From Syngnathus acus (Eukaryota > Chordata > Actinopteri > Syngnathiformes > Syngnathidae): 64,000 nucleotides of DNA. The translations under genes and the position numbers were made by a program. Every line of letters starts with the position of its first letter. Positions within the stretch are counted from its first letter, which is position 1. The stretch lies in the NCBI RefSeq assembly GCF_901709675.1, contig NC_051087.1, positions 5,289,001-5,353,000 on the forward strand, written 5' to 3'. Below, piece after piece: positions 48,301 through 61,200 of this stretch. The notes beneath the pieces are model-generated. The model searched no databases. It was given only the letters and a program-made list of their open reading frames with translations, and was not told the origin of the DNA.

Positions 48301-51300
48301 ATGGTATGGTCTGACGGAGGCTCCTCCCATTTTATCTTCTGTTGGGTCACAGATTCCGCTGTTAATATCTGCAACTAGTTTTCTCTAGGACAAATAGAAA
48401 CCACTAAAACACAAGTGTTGGAGCTCCCACAAAATATGAGAGAGCAGTTAATCAGTTTTTTTGGGGGTATACAAAACTTAACCCATGTATAAACTTGATG
48501 TGTAATCTGATAGTCTTTGTCCTTGATTTGTTTCCTTCAACAAAAGCTATTTATCTCCCCCCCTGCCCTCATTCAAAATGGTTTAGTCCATACCGGCTGT
48601 AGTTTTCCATACAGTGTACTAGTCCGTGCTAGAGTTGGGGGAGGGGTGTTGCTAGGCAACTACTTGTGCAATTTACGCATATTCTGTCTGTCTGCTAGCT
48701 AGCTACACTAGATGTTGACAATCATTATGCTATACATAATTATTCCCAAAGAAGATTTACTGGTATATAAAAATAGGTATATCTTTTGTATTTCTTAGAT
48801 TCAGGAATCAGATTTTTATCTCAGATTCAGGAATCTGATTTTTACATGGAGGTTCATGAATTTAAATCAGGCCACACACCCTAACACAGGATGCACCCAG
48901 ATTTAGAACAAGATGGACTAGTCCTGAAGAGCTCCTCCTCCTTCCGCCTGTTTTCCTGCAGGTCTGTGCATGACAAAGCCTCTCCCTTCCCCCAGTTATC
49001 AAAGCCCTCAATCACATGTATCCCAAAAGAATCATTTTATTTCGTTTTTAAAGCACATTTAACACCAACGTCCAACTTTAAATTTTTACAGACATATTAC
49101 CTTTGATTTTAGTCCATTGTCTTTTTTTAATCCCAATTTCCCTTTTAGTTTAGGTTCTACGTCATTTTCTATGCTTTTGCTATGCTATGCTAACCAAATA
49201 AATGTATTTAAACTCAAATGGTATGACTTCAGTATAGCATATTAAATATTTGTAGAAATATCACCAGTACCATGTCCCCAGCTACACATAACACATTCTT
49301 ACGTAGCGCTGTGTGTCCATTCATGCAGTAGGTTCAAGTTGTTCTTGAGAACCACAAGCACCGCACACACTGCACAATAAAATTATAGAGACAACAGATA
49401 AGTATGCAGCTCTGTCTGCTCAGTAGCATTCACTTTATATATGCGAGTAGACTATTTGTCAGATGTCATGTCTTCTTTTGCACCGCGGTTAATACAAATA
49501 AATGTATTTGCATACAAAGCAACATGGTGCGCATCCGCACCCTATCACATGATTCACCCCTACCTCTAAAACCAACATGGACTAGTCTGAAAAGAGCTCC
49601 TCCTCTTCCTTCCTTTTATGTTCTGCTGCTGGCCTGCTTGGCCTTTCCCTTCCCCCATACACGTACGTAAGGCTCAACAAACAGCCTTCTAATGGTTGAC
49701 AATTCTTTGATTTTTAAAGGGTATGTAAAGGCACTTTTAACATGTTTTAAAAACCACTCAGAATGTTCGATTATATTCACCTGTATCCAAATAATATTAT
49801 AGAATTTGAAATAACATTGCATTCGTAAGCCAAACGCAGTCAATTGGTATGTAATTCTCGATCTTTCCTGCCCCTGTCATGAACCGCGCCATTCTGGATC
49901 ACATGGTACCGTGACGTAGATGATAGGACTCCCCGCGATAGATGTCTGTTCCACGATGGTGAAGGTTTGCGTTGTCCAATTTTGTAGCATTTCGCACAGA
50001 ACCCACAGTTTACATCGTTTCCCAACAATGGAATCCATACGACGACAATGGGTTCGTATTGTCCAAACAAAACGAGCCGATTTTAAGACCCCGTCGCCAG
50101 ACTCTCAAGCTGTCATTTGTGGAGCTCATTTCACTCCGAAATGTTATCAGGGGTCAATGATGGAGCATCTTGGCTTCAAAACTAAGAAACCTCTCAAGCC
50201 AGACGCAGTCCGTACAGTCCAACCTGTGCCCACAGAAGAACAATTGGTTGCCATGGGGAAGAAGAGGCAACGGAGCCCCCCCAAGTTCACCCACCCCACC
50301 TCAAAAGTGCCAAGAGAGAGCTGTGGAATTGTCAAAAGGGAGATTTAGGGGGATGAAAATGTTACCTTTATGTTATTTGAAAAATAAAAACGTTTAGGCT
50401 TATAACCAAAATTCTGCATTTCGGTGAACTTGCACAGTAAGCGATTTTGATTAGGTGTCAGATGGAGATGCCAATCGTTCTTATTAGTTGACTCCCAATC
50501 TCAGATATACAAATCTGATTTAACCCAAAACAGGAATAATAATAGTCTGTCATATCGACCTGCCCTTCAGTCTTGTCGAAATCCTATGAACGTGTAATTT
50601 TTGGACGCCAAAATCGGAGAATGCTTTGTCCTTGCCAAATAGAACATTTTAAGCGGTTACGGGATTTCTTAACTTCATTGGCCAGTGGGACAATGATTTC
50701 CTTTCCTTCTACTGGTTGATGAGAAGTGAAGCTCAATTCATTTTTAGGAAACCCAGCACAGCGAGAAGGAAAGAAAATGGTAGCCAGTGATCTGGATTTT
50801 GTAACATTCCTACATTAGGGTAATAGCTACTATTTTACTTGGAATAAAATATACTTATGGTTTCTGCTCAATTGATGTGAGCAAGTTTGTTTACTAAAGT
50901 TCCCACCATTTTTTACTGAACGTAGTCGCTGCAACCTGCTGTCTTCGACAGGGGACCTCTTTCAGCTAGCTAGTGAGAGCTGTGCCTGGCAGCTAACAGC
51001 AGAGCAAACGGCCATTTTGAGTTACTGCATTGAGTCGTGGCGCAGAAAATGAAGCCGCTGGGTGGGGGAGGATGATGTTGAGCTCAGCCCAGCGTGCGCC
51101 GATGTTGGAATGTTGCGGTAATCATGTTTGTAGTTCACTCCACCCCTGACTTGTTCATGCTATATTTAATACATTGCTGGGGTTCACCTTGATGACTTTT
51201 AGTTTTAAGAAAGTGTTTGTGTCATGAATGAACATAGTGCGTATCTGCACAAGTCTCATCTGACAAAGTCATCAATCAGTAATGTTGGGTGAGAATTTCA
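45400..51300 (+). repeat. Degenerate tandem array of CCATTTTG / G-rich cassettes
   Basis: Units recur with GGCCATTTTGAG followed 30-55 bases later by GTGGGGGAGGGG: near 45462/45515, 46925/46970, 47370/47400 and 51010/51062. A variant opens with ATGGTTTAGTCC and has TTGGGGGAGGGGTGTTG or a near match (near 45864/45921 and 48581/48637). A third pair shares ATGGACTAGTC, AGAGCTCCTCCTC and CCCTTCCCCCA at about 48912 and 49577, 665 bp apart. TTGGAATG follows two of the first type. Each copy is strongly diverged, so the duplication is old. No coding frame is shared between copies. CCATTTTG contains the YY1 core and the G-run suits MAZ-type factors; this is inference only. Confidence 0.5.
49956..50348 (+). 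CDS. THAP-domain protein, single-exon frame nested in atf7ip intron 1
   Basis: 130 residues starting MVKVCVVQFCSISHR. The THAP zinc-finger pattern is present: Cys5 and Cys10, HRFP (about 20-23), RRQW, and C-x2-H in ICGAHF (about 54-59), followed by LKPDAVRTV where the canonical AVPTIF box stands. THAP domains bind DNA through this C2CH zinc module. After the domain the protein is short and basic (KKRQRSPP) with no coiled coil, so it is much shorter than most THAP proteins. AATAAA near 50384 follows the stop. It is intronless and in atf7ip orientation. It may be a small functional THAP gene, a truncated transposon-derived THAP frame, or an alternative exon. The start at 49956 is chosen because the Met directly precedes the first zinc ligands. 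Confidence 0.65.
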   Translation: MVKVCVVQFCSISHRTHSLHRFPTMESIRRQWVRIVQTKRADFKTPSPDSQAVICGAHFTPKCYQGSMMEHLGFKTKKPLKPDAVRTVQPVPTEEQLVAMGKKRQRSPPKFTHPTSKVPRESCGIVKREI

Positions 51301-52297
51301 CTTTTCCCACATCTAAATACAAACAAGGACTTTTCAGCTTGAGTCTTGCGAGTCAGGGCTGCTGCATAACCTACATAAATAGACTCGGGTAAATTACCGT
51401 GTGCTTGGAAATCAGTTTTAATGGGTTTTGTCAGTATGTTGTGACGTTTTGCCATTACCCTAACCCTAACCCATGTCTTCTGAATTTATATGGCCTTAAA
51501 ATCAAATGTATATAATGTTTTATAACTGCTTTTTCAGTGTATATAGTTCCCATATAAAAAGATAAATTACTATAAAATGTCAGATGGCGCCGTTGTGTGC
51601 AAAATAAAGGTGCATATAATTAAATGCTATGATAAATTCAGGTGCCCAAAATATAAAAATGCGCACAACCTTCTTAAATATGGAAACTCTTGCATGTTTT
51701 GCATAACCTCTGTACTGCTGCGGGAGAGCGGCCTCAATCCATACACTCTCATTGGCTGAGGATTGAACCAATAGCAAAAATGGGGGATGGGAGGAAGGTT
51801 AGGTTGCTGCTGCTTGTTGTAAGCTTCAATGTCATATGGGTTTGTCCGATGGCGGGCCAAAGGTTAACAAACTTTGAAAATTCTGCCAAATTTATGATTT
51901 TGATTAAGAATGATTTGATGAGAGACTTTCTGGCTCACTGAGCTCTGCCTTACTGCGGTGCAGCTATGTCCCCCTTGAACATACATAGTTGTATATGTGT
52001 TGATTATTTTAGAATCTTTGAGAGAATTGTTGAAGGGAAGGAGAAAAAAAAAGATTTGGGGTGTCGTGCATATCCCGAAAGAACTTTCTGGAAAAATACA
52101 GGCTGGCATCCGTAGGGCTCTAGAGTGCCCTCTAGTGTTGCTTTTTAGAAGCCACAACCATTATGTTCCTGTGCAGAATGTAATGATAACCACAGACTCT
52201 GATTATGCCACTATCCTCACATTGACCACATGGTCTTCATAAACCCTGTAAGATTCATTGTGGCCTCTAATATCTCCTTGTCACTCCACAGGCAGCA

Positions 52298-55200
52298 ATG
52301 GAAGTTGTTGTGACGGAAGAGAAGAAGAAGATATTCCGCGCCAGGAAAACCATGAAGATCAGTGATCGGCAGCAACTGGAAACCCTTCACAGCACTCTAG
52401 TCACTGCAGCTTCGAGTTTGTCCGAACCTTCTCCTCCACCCCCTCTAATGAACGGCTCGCACAGAGAGGATGGACAAAAGGACATGGAGCAAAACAGCCA
52501 CCAGGACTCAAACTCCCCCATCGCTACATCCCCCGCCTCTATGACCTCTCTGAGTTCTCCTGCACCATTTCTTTCGCTCAATCTGTCTCCCTCACCAGTA
52601 CCTTCCCAAAGTCCAAAAGAAAATGACGAGCCTTTTTCAGGGCCTTCGTCACCATTCCAAACTATAGACTTTGAACAGAAAAAGGAGGAGGAAAATTCGC
52701 CCTCATTGCAGGAGACCTCTGAAGCAGCAGCAGCAGCAGAATCCAAAGAGCCGCAGGACTCCACCAAGGTATTGGAAAAGCCCGAGGTATTGACCTGGGT
52801 CACCGTTGAGCTGGTTGAAGTGATTGATGGTCACCTAGGAATTGTCACGACTCGCCCCTCCTGTGTGCTCATGTCCGTGGTTTCCCTCTGTGTGCTCGCC
52901 CCTCCCCTCCTGTGTGCTCATGATTAGTGTGATCATTCTCACCTGCCTCTTGTTACCTGTCTTGTATTTAAGTCCTGTCTGTGTGTTACTTCCTGTCGGA
53001 TCATTGCGCGTCTGTTGTTGTGTGTTAGTGTCACGGTCTTCTTGGTTCCTGTTGCTGTCGTCATGTCCTGCTGTCTTCTTGTTTCACGTCCCGGTCAGTC
53101 GCTCAAGTTATTGTTTTGTTAAGTCGTGTCAGTTTGCCTTTTGAGTTCTCCAATAAACCCTGGTCCAAGCGGCACTTGGTCGCCCTGCTCCATTTCCACC
53201 ATCCGCTCGTGACAGGAATAACTTCATTTCTCTTTTTTAGGAGGACCAAACCCCAGCAGAGAAAACTGCTAAAGAATCCATTAAGGACTCTGCTAAAGGA
53301 TCCGCTTCTTTGCCTCCGGAATCTGATGGCACAGTCCCAATGGAAACGAACGCTACCATGGCTGATGGCGCAGCCCAAATCAAGTCTCCAAGTACCAATT
53401 CCTCCATTCCTTCGGCCTCTCCATCCGTGGATATAAAACAGGACAAGGACATAAAGCAAGAGACGAGCAAAGATCAGCAAAAGAAAAACATGCTGAAGCA
53501 AGACAAGATGGAGGTTACTGTTGTTAAAGTGGAGGCCAAAAAAGTCAAAACGGACAGTGAGCAGTCTTCGAAGCCGCCGCGCCCATCCTCCACTCCACCG
53601 TCGGGTACTGGTAAGAGCCACTGGCAATCATTTCATATCGTTAAGATTTGTATTTCTTTCTTCTGACGATAATAGCCCCGTCAATTGTGGCAGCAGGACT
53701 TACTGTCATCATCATCATCATCGGTTTAAAGTCCATGTTCCAGGCGCCGCTGGGTTGGGCTGGATTCTCAGTATGGCTTTCTAGCCACCGGGGACAGTCC
53801 ATGGCCATCTCGTGGTTGAGAATCCTATACCGAGAAAATTTTTGGAGCAAAACTTTTTACAGCCGGATGCCCTTCCTGACACCAACCCAAGGGGAAATTG
53901 ATTTTCTGTAGGGGTTAACTCCCTTAGCCCATTCCTCTCCCGAGGAGCCCACTGGGCAGTGGTACTATTTAACCCATAGTTGGGGGCTGGTTCGTGGGCA
54001 CCAGGGCGTGTCCACACACCGGTGGGCCTGCGTGCCGCACGTCTAGGGGCCAAACCTCCTCCGAGTCCCTTGTAGTTTAGCCTGGGTCCGTGTTGTACCC
54101 AGTTACCATGTGTCGCCGCGTGGAGACACTACATAGGGCTTGCTGTTAGAGAGGCTTTGTACTGGCAGGGAGAGACTTACGCACTCGGCTCTCCCGTTCG
54201 CATACTGCTAGCCAGCGGTGAGGGTTGACAGTGAGAAGTGACATGCACTGGGCACTCCACCAACACACTAGACGCATCATAACAACCCGACTTGGTCTTA
54301 TGAAGTCAGACACAATGAAGACCGACAGCAGGACTTACTGTGAATATTTGCATTTTGTCTGAAAAGGAACAATGAGGTGGAATTTTCTTTGGCCCATTAT
54401 GAACTACCATAGTTATGGAAATCCACTTGGTTCTCTCTCGTGGTAGTTAAGTTGATGCGTGTGAGCGCGTGGCAGAGGGTGCTTCTGAAAAAACTTTGGC
54501 GCTCACGTACAATGCAGTGGAAGTGACAAGCATACCGGAAGCTAGCCCCTGAGATGCGTGCTGTTTTTGTTGTATTATGAAATGGTATTAGGTCACCATC
54601 GTCACCATACGGCATGAGGATCAAACTAGTGATTGGCTAGTGAGCAGTCGAGGGTTTGTTTGCCTCTTGCGGCCTAGCCGAATTTCAGCTGGGGGCAGGC
54701 CCAATGCTTTCTTGAAAAGGATAAGCCCAAACCTGCCAACCACTATGCATTTCATATGGCAAGGATCTATTTTTGATACTCGTTTCTCTGTTTACATTGC
54801 ATCATCAAGTCCCTTGTGAATATGTATGTAATGTTTGATATGCTGCTTGTGGGTTATGTGGAACGCAAAGATTACGTCCGATGCTGAAAATGCTATGATG
54901 CTGCATTTTTTTTTTTATCTGACTTTTGCATTATATCGTATCAAATGTCCTCAACTGGGTAGCTTTATTAACAACGCCAATAATGACAACCTCCAGGTGC
55001 AGAATTGGAATGAACAAATTATGTGATGAGAAATCTCATAAATTTGTTCTTATAAAAATGAATTTGTATTTGAATATTTTTTATGTAACACCTCAAAATG
55101 AATCGGAACATTTTTAATGAGCAAAGTATATTTTGTTTAGTACATTTGTGTTTTTGTTTATTCATAAATATGTAAGACACACTCCATTGTTTAAATGGGT

Positions 55201-58200
55201 TGCCTCTGCTGTCATTCGTGGATTTGACCTTTATCCAGGCCATCTTGTCGGTTAGTTAGACGGTTCCTTAAAAACGGGTATTGTTATCTGTGTTGGTACA
55301 GTTTCAACTGAAGTTGCCTTGAATAGAACTTGTGTAGGAAAATATGATGTGACGAATTAAAATCGCAACTCTATCTTCATCATGTCTTTTTCTCAAACAG
55401 CATCAGAGAAGAATTGTTCTTCTGGAATCAAGCGCACTTTGTCGGAGGGCTTTGACAAAGAGGGTCAGACGATCAAACGGGACGGGAAGAGACCAAAGAT
55501 GGAGCAAGGCGAGTTGGAGGCTCAGCTGGAACTCAAAATCACAGCAAAAGCTGGCAGTCATCACAAGCTTGAGAAGGTAAATGTTTGTAAATGATTATAA
55601 ATTGTTTTGACAATTGTGGAAATGTCGTGCGTTTTATAGCATCACAACGTACATACCTTCAAACGTAAGCTACTTTTCTCAACTAAATAATCATTCTGTT
55701 TTGCACTCTTTTAGATTGTGCAACAGTTAGTGGGTGAAAGGTTGAAGGCACTTGAGATGGCAATTCTTGAGGAACGTTTCCAGGACTTGAAAGGCAGAGT
55801 TGACAAAATTGAATGTGCCACAAAGCACCAAATGGCCATCCACACTCTCCAAGTAAGTTCAAGAAAACAGGGATAATGAAAAAATCATGGCGCTTTATCA
55901 GACAATCACTGCACAAATACTTGAATTTTTATGCCAATTTTAATTTTCCATTCCTACTCAGGCCAAGATAGCTCGACTGTCCAAGAAATTTGGGGAAGCC
56001 AATCAGGCATCGGAAAATAAAAGAAAACACGAGGTGAGCGACGTCTTTGATACTTTGTAGAATGTTTGCTTGCATCTGTTTAGCGAGTGATGAAATGTGG
56101 AAGTATTCATAGTGAATGCCCGTCTGAATTTCCGCAGGCACTTGTTGCTTCTTCTGCTATCGCTGCTGCTGCCGCCGCCGCCGTTGCCTCTGCTGCTGCT
56201 ACTACCACCAAAACACCGGTTATAAACACTCCGCAAGTTCAACGGTAAAGTGTCCATACAAAGAATAAATTCTCATCCCTGATTGACGTTTTAATTTTTT
56301 TTACTTAGGTTGTCAGTCTAACAATTTGAAAGACCCTTTCCCATCAACTTTGCATCAAATGACAAAATAAATACTAGTTTTATTTACTCGCATGTAAAAT
56401 AGGACAGCAAAGTGCAGTGCTTGCTCGTATGGGAAAAAAATAATTGACCGTTGTATGAACGTGACAATACCGGACTGAGCCGTACTTGACATTGTCCCGG
56501 GCTGCTATCTGTAAATTACTGAATTACACAAAAACGGACAGACAGACGAAATAATCTTCTCATCCTCCAAATCCATACCATTCCATGTCCCACGTCTTCA
56601 CTTTATCAGGATCCGCTTTAACCGTAAAACTTCTTCAGACTGGTTTGGACATACATGTCCAGGTCTTTATTACACACATGCTTGGGTCCCGGTCCTGAGT
56701 CTTGTGACGTTCTACAATATCACATCGGGCCGTGCAGAGTGTAGTTAAAACTGCACCTCTCCTTCCAACAGCGTGCTCCGTCGGCAGGCGGTAGAACCGC
56801 AGCCCGAGACTCCCAGACAGCAAGTGGCTCTCAGTGACGGGAAGACTCCTGGCAAGAAGGAGAAGGGAAAAGAAGACAAGGGGCAGGCAAAGGAAAAAGA
56901 AATGCCACGCAAAACTACCATGGCAAAAGATCTGGCCGAATACAATGAAGGGAAATGCAAAGCGGACATTAAACTCCGTCCACTGCCTGCCCACATGGAG
57001 AAAGTTTTGTACCACAACTCCAAAAGAAACACGGACGGTCACCGGCCTGACCGTTACGCCTCTTACATTTTTCGCTACTTAGTCCCGTACGAAATTTACT
57101 GCAACTGGGTGAACAAGGTCGACTACGTGGGCTTAATGGGAAAGCAGGCACTGCCCAGGAACCTACGGAGAACTATGAGGACATATATTGAGCATAGATT
57201 CCCAGGCCTGCCCAACGGCTCCTGGAGAGAGATTCGTGATCTTATCAATGAAATACTGCAAGTCAAGAGGAGACCGGAATTCTTCCAAAAAGTTGAAAGA
57301 AATGGCTTTTTATTTTAACCGCCCCGAGTTGAAAGGAACAGAAGCATACTGGGACAATTGTCATTGTGGCATCTAAAACAGTGTTATTCAATTCGCGGCC
57401 CGCGGGCCAGATGCGGCCCAGATCCAACCCTCGGGTGGCCTAGCTTGTGGTCCCGCCTGCCTGAATTGAATTGCATCCAAGAGATGCAGAGGATATCTCG
57501 GTTTGCAAGATTTTAAAAATTCCTACAGTGTTTGATTATGTGAATGCAAGACTCTACACACTACATTTCTTGATTTGAAAATTTGGCCAATTGAATAGCC
57601 CTGCACCAGAATCTTAATATTGTACATTTCATTTTTCAAGGATTCTGAATCCTTGGTGATTTTATATATACTGTCTGTGGAACTGCCAGCACATTTTAAA
57701 AGACAAAAATGACACACCGACTAATAGTGACAACAATAAATGGTATTTGCTTTAGTTTTAAAAATGAAACTGTAGAATCAAGTTATGCAAAGATGGCTTA
57801 ATAAAGAGCAATCAAATGAACCATAGTGTGCTCAGTTGTTCCTGATGTGGGCAGCTTGGTCTCCTTTAGGCCTACCTATCAACTCTAAGCATCAAATCTT
57901 TCCAAACAGGCCAGTCCGGACACCCATGGAGTTGAAGCAGATCCCAACAACAGCTGTTACTTTACCCCATACTGCTGGTGAGTTGCACTTTTTGACAACC
58001 CTTTGGTAGTTCCTAGCTACTGGTAAACATCGAAACAATGTGAACATTTTCATTTCTTATTAAGGCCCTTGTATAACATGTTATTGATGGGAATTCACTG
58101 TGACCAATGAAATATGTTTTCCACCATTTTCCAATTTAACTTTTCCATTGCATTGCTCCGGAAGTTCAATATCACATTCTTAATGTGTTACAAAGTAAAA

Positions 58201-61200
58201 CAAACAGCGTTTTTATAAAATGACTTAACTGCTCGTGAAAGAAGTTTTGTTTTCATCTTTTAGCATACAACTCATCCCTACAAAAATTTAAATAAAAATC
58301 CATTTCAGCAAGGAACCAATGTGACAAGTTGTGTTTTACTGGCAGTCGCTGTTATGGTTCTGATGGTCTTCTTGTCTTTCGCAGCGAAATCCGGCTCACT
58401 TGTTCCAACCTCAGTCTCCTCCACTACGGCCATGGTTTCCCAGGCCCCCATCATAAAGCTGATCACTTCTTCCTCCAATGCCGTCTCCACCTTGGCAACC
58501 GGCATCACCACTCAGAGTCCTACAGGCACCTTGTTGCTGAAGACGGCACCCGGGAGTAGCATGATGACCGGCCAGCCGCTCATCATACAGCTGCCTGTCT
58601 CCATGACAAACGGCCAGACGGGAACACTGGTCAACTTCCCCGTGTCCTCTCTGCCTACGGCGAGCGCGCTCAATAAGAACAAAACCACTGCGTCCACTAC
58701 AACGTACATCATCAAGCCGGCTCCTGTCACTACCACTGCTGCGGGTTGTATTCCAACCCCAATCACGGTGCCAGCGCTCCAGGCTCCCCCTAGCCAGATG
58801 TCCTCCGGCCAGCTCTCACTTACCCGAGCCGTGTACCAGGGGGGCGCTGGGTCCATAACTACCCCCAACGCCGGAGTTTCTGTGACCCCAGCCAGGAGCC
58901 TGATTTCCACTGTGTCTGTCGCCGGAGCCATGTCGACGGCATCTTCGTCCTCAACATCGGTTCCGGCAGCAACAGGTTCCGCAGCTCCAGGACCTCCGCA
59001 AGGGACATCTTTGACTTCCAAAACAGGTGCAATACTTTTAGTTCTTTCTTTGTATTATTTATATCTCTTTTCTTTTTTATTTGCTTTATGTCGCAAACCA
59101 CAGATGCTCACATGTAGATTAACACAAATAAAACAACTCGTAATTTAATTTCTATTTTCCTAGGGCCCGATACCAATATTTGAGAAAAAGTTAAATTACA
59201 GATGAATCCGTTGTTTAATTTTAAGAATACATACATGCATATATTAACATATTTTTAATCTCCTCCAACAATTATATGAATGAAAGCTAATTAACATTTG
59301 ACTGTTTTACAAAACTTTGCCGTACAGTATTTGCTCAATGTTTAATTAAAGATAAATTTAGTGACAAAAACCAATTTAAAATATTTCACTAAAATAGAAA
59401 TAAATCAATGTATAAATGAGTTTAAAAATTGTACTTGTTGCTGCAAATTAGATAATTGCACTGTATTGTAATTGTACTGATGGAGCCTCCCCGGTTTCAA
59501 GGCAAAACGTCTTCCAAGACAACTATAACAGTCCACTTGCAATGAATTCAATGCTCCGATAAGTCACTGTATGACCCCTTTTTCAGTTTGTAACACTTTT
59601 CCTTTGATTTTTTTTTTTTTTTTTTTTGTTGTTCTCGATCTGTAGAGAACCAAGCCGCGGGAACCACTCCATCCAAAGCAGTTGTTCCAGTAGCCCGCGC
59701 CAAAGGTGCTGTCATTGATCTCACTGAGGATGATGATGATGTGCAGGGTAAGAGTGAAAGTAAATGCAAAGAATACTTCATTCAGTCATTTTCCATGCAG
59801 GAACTTTGCATCTTAAGATGTGTTTTCTGCTTCTCAGTGACAGGAGTGAAGGTGGCTACGATTCAAAGTCCCTCGGTGACCCAGCGTCCAAATCCAATCA
59901 ACATTCTAAACAGTAAGCGCTTTGTTTTATACTCCTTACCAAATTAATTCAGGATTCCTTGTACCTGATATTTTGATAATCAATTTACTAAAGAAATCCT
60001 GATTAGTAAACATTTGCGTCAAAATACTTGTAAGCTATAAGTATCAAACAATCAAGTCAGGAGGGCGGTAACTCGGCGTGAACTTTGTGTGCCACGTTGG
60101 TAACCTAGAAACTTGGCGTGTAGATTGTAAACCGATGACCCACTGAATGGGCCCAAATTGTTACAATTTGTAACGTTCGACCATTTGTTTGGTTTTATGT
60201 TTTTGGTGTTTATCATCCGGAAATTGCTTTCTTCGAGAATTCGAGAATTCTCCATTGCTTAATTTGTTATAGCACCACCTGGTGCTTTGTGCGCCTAACT
60301 GCATCTGCATGCAAATCCATCAGCGTGGACATGATTTTTTTATTTTTTATTCTCAATTGTAACTGTTCTTTCTCCTCAGGTGCAGGGGCCAGGTCATCCC
60401 CACAAAGCAGCCAGAGTGCATCCAGCAGTAATTCATTCGTGCAAAACCGCCCCCAACTGGTGAGAGTTGAGAACTACATTCTATTTTCGTGTTTTGTAAT
60501 TTGTTGCATTTTTTTTTTAACCCATTATAAGGCGCACTTAAATTTGACTTAAAAAATGACAGTGCGCATTCTAATTCAGAGCTCCTTATATATGGATCAA
60601 TTGATCCATATTGGTTTTACACAGCGCTCTACCAAAAATGTTTGAGTACGACTGGTAAATTACAAGGTCGCATCGCTTGCAGCATTATGGCTACGGCGGT
60701 CAGGGGTGTCACCGAAGTAATAGTGGTAAAAACCCATACTGTGCTTACTCCTAGTCCAACACCACTTGTGTGTACAAAGACCCTGAAATGGCATCTCCCA
60801 AGAGACACGCATACGACGCCGAGTTCAAACTCAAGACTCTCAGCTACGCAGCCAAACATGGGAACAGAGCAGCTGCGAGAGAATTCAAGGTTAATGAATC
60901 AATGGTACGGAAGTGGAAGAAGCAAGAAGATAATCTGTCCCAAGTAAAGAAGACACAAAAGAGTTTCCGTGGGAACAAAGCAAGATGGCCACAGCTGGAG
61001 GACAAACTGGAACAGTGGGTTGTTGAACAGAGATCTGCAAATAGAAAGGTCTCTACAGTCAGTATTCGGATGAAGGCAACAACGCTAGCACAGGAAATGA
61101 ACATCAATGAATTTCATGGGGGTCCTTCATGGTGTTTTCGGTTCATGAAAAGACGTAATCTCTTAAACCGCAAACGAAGTGCCATCTCGCAGCAACTGCC

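Larger units (their letters stand above)
38869..52290 (+). other. atf7ip: Inferred first intron of atf7ip
   Basis: It holds two Tc1-like elements (40997-41745 and 43090-45110), a SINE, a TA microsatellite, a degenerate tandem array (about 45.4-51.3 kb) and a THAP-domain frame (49956-50348), all listed separately. From 38870 to 40996 and from 41746 to 43089 I see only AT-rich sequence with a GATTAATTATT repeat fragment near 39206. The acceptor is CACTCCACAG at 52281-52290. Confidence 0.5.

Noticed and set aside
51456-51474. Short CCCTAA run resembling telomere repeat
   Set aside because: Only about three units, which is expected by chance in a 64 kb window and too short for an interstitial telomere.
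53103-53627. 174-codon minus-strand frame
   Set aside because: It overlaps the solo LTR and an atf7ip exon and has no protein motif.
56635-57042. 135-codon minus-strand frame
   Set aside because: Shadow of the BEN-like exon and its upstream intron. There is no start context or family match.
58512-59021. 169-codon minus-strand frame
   Set aside because: It is the mirror of the Ser/Thr/Ala-rich atf7ip exon on the plus strand, whose biased codons keep the opposite strand open.
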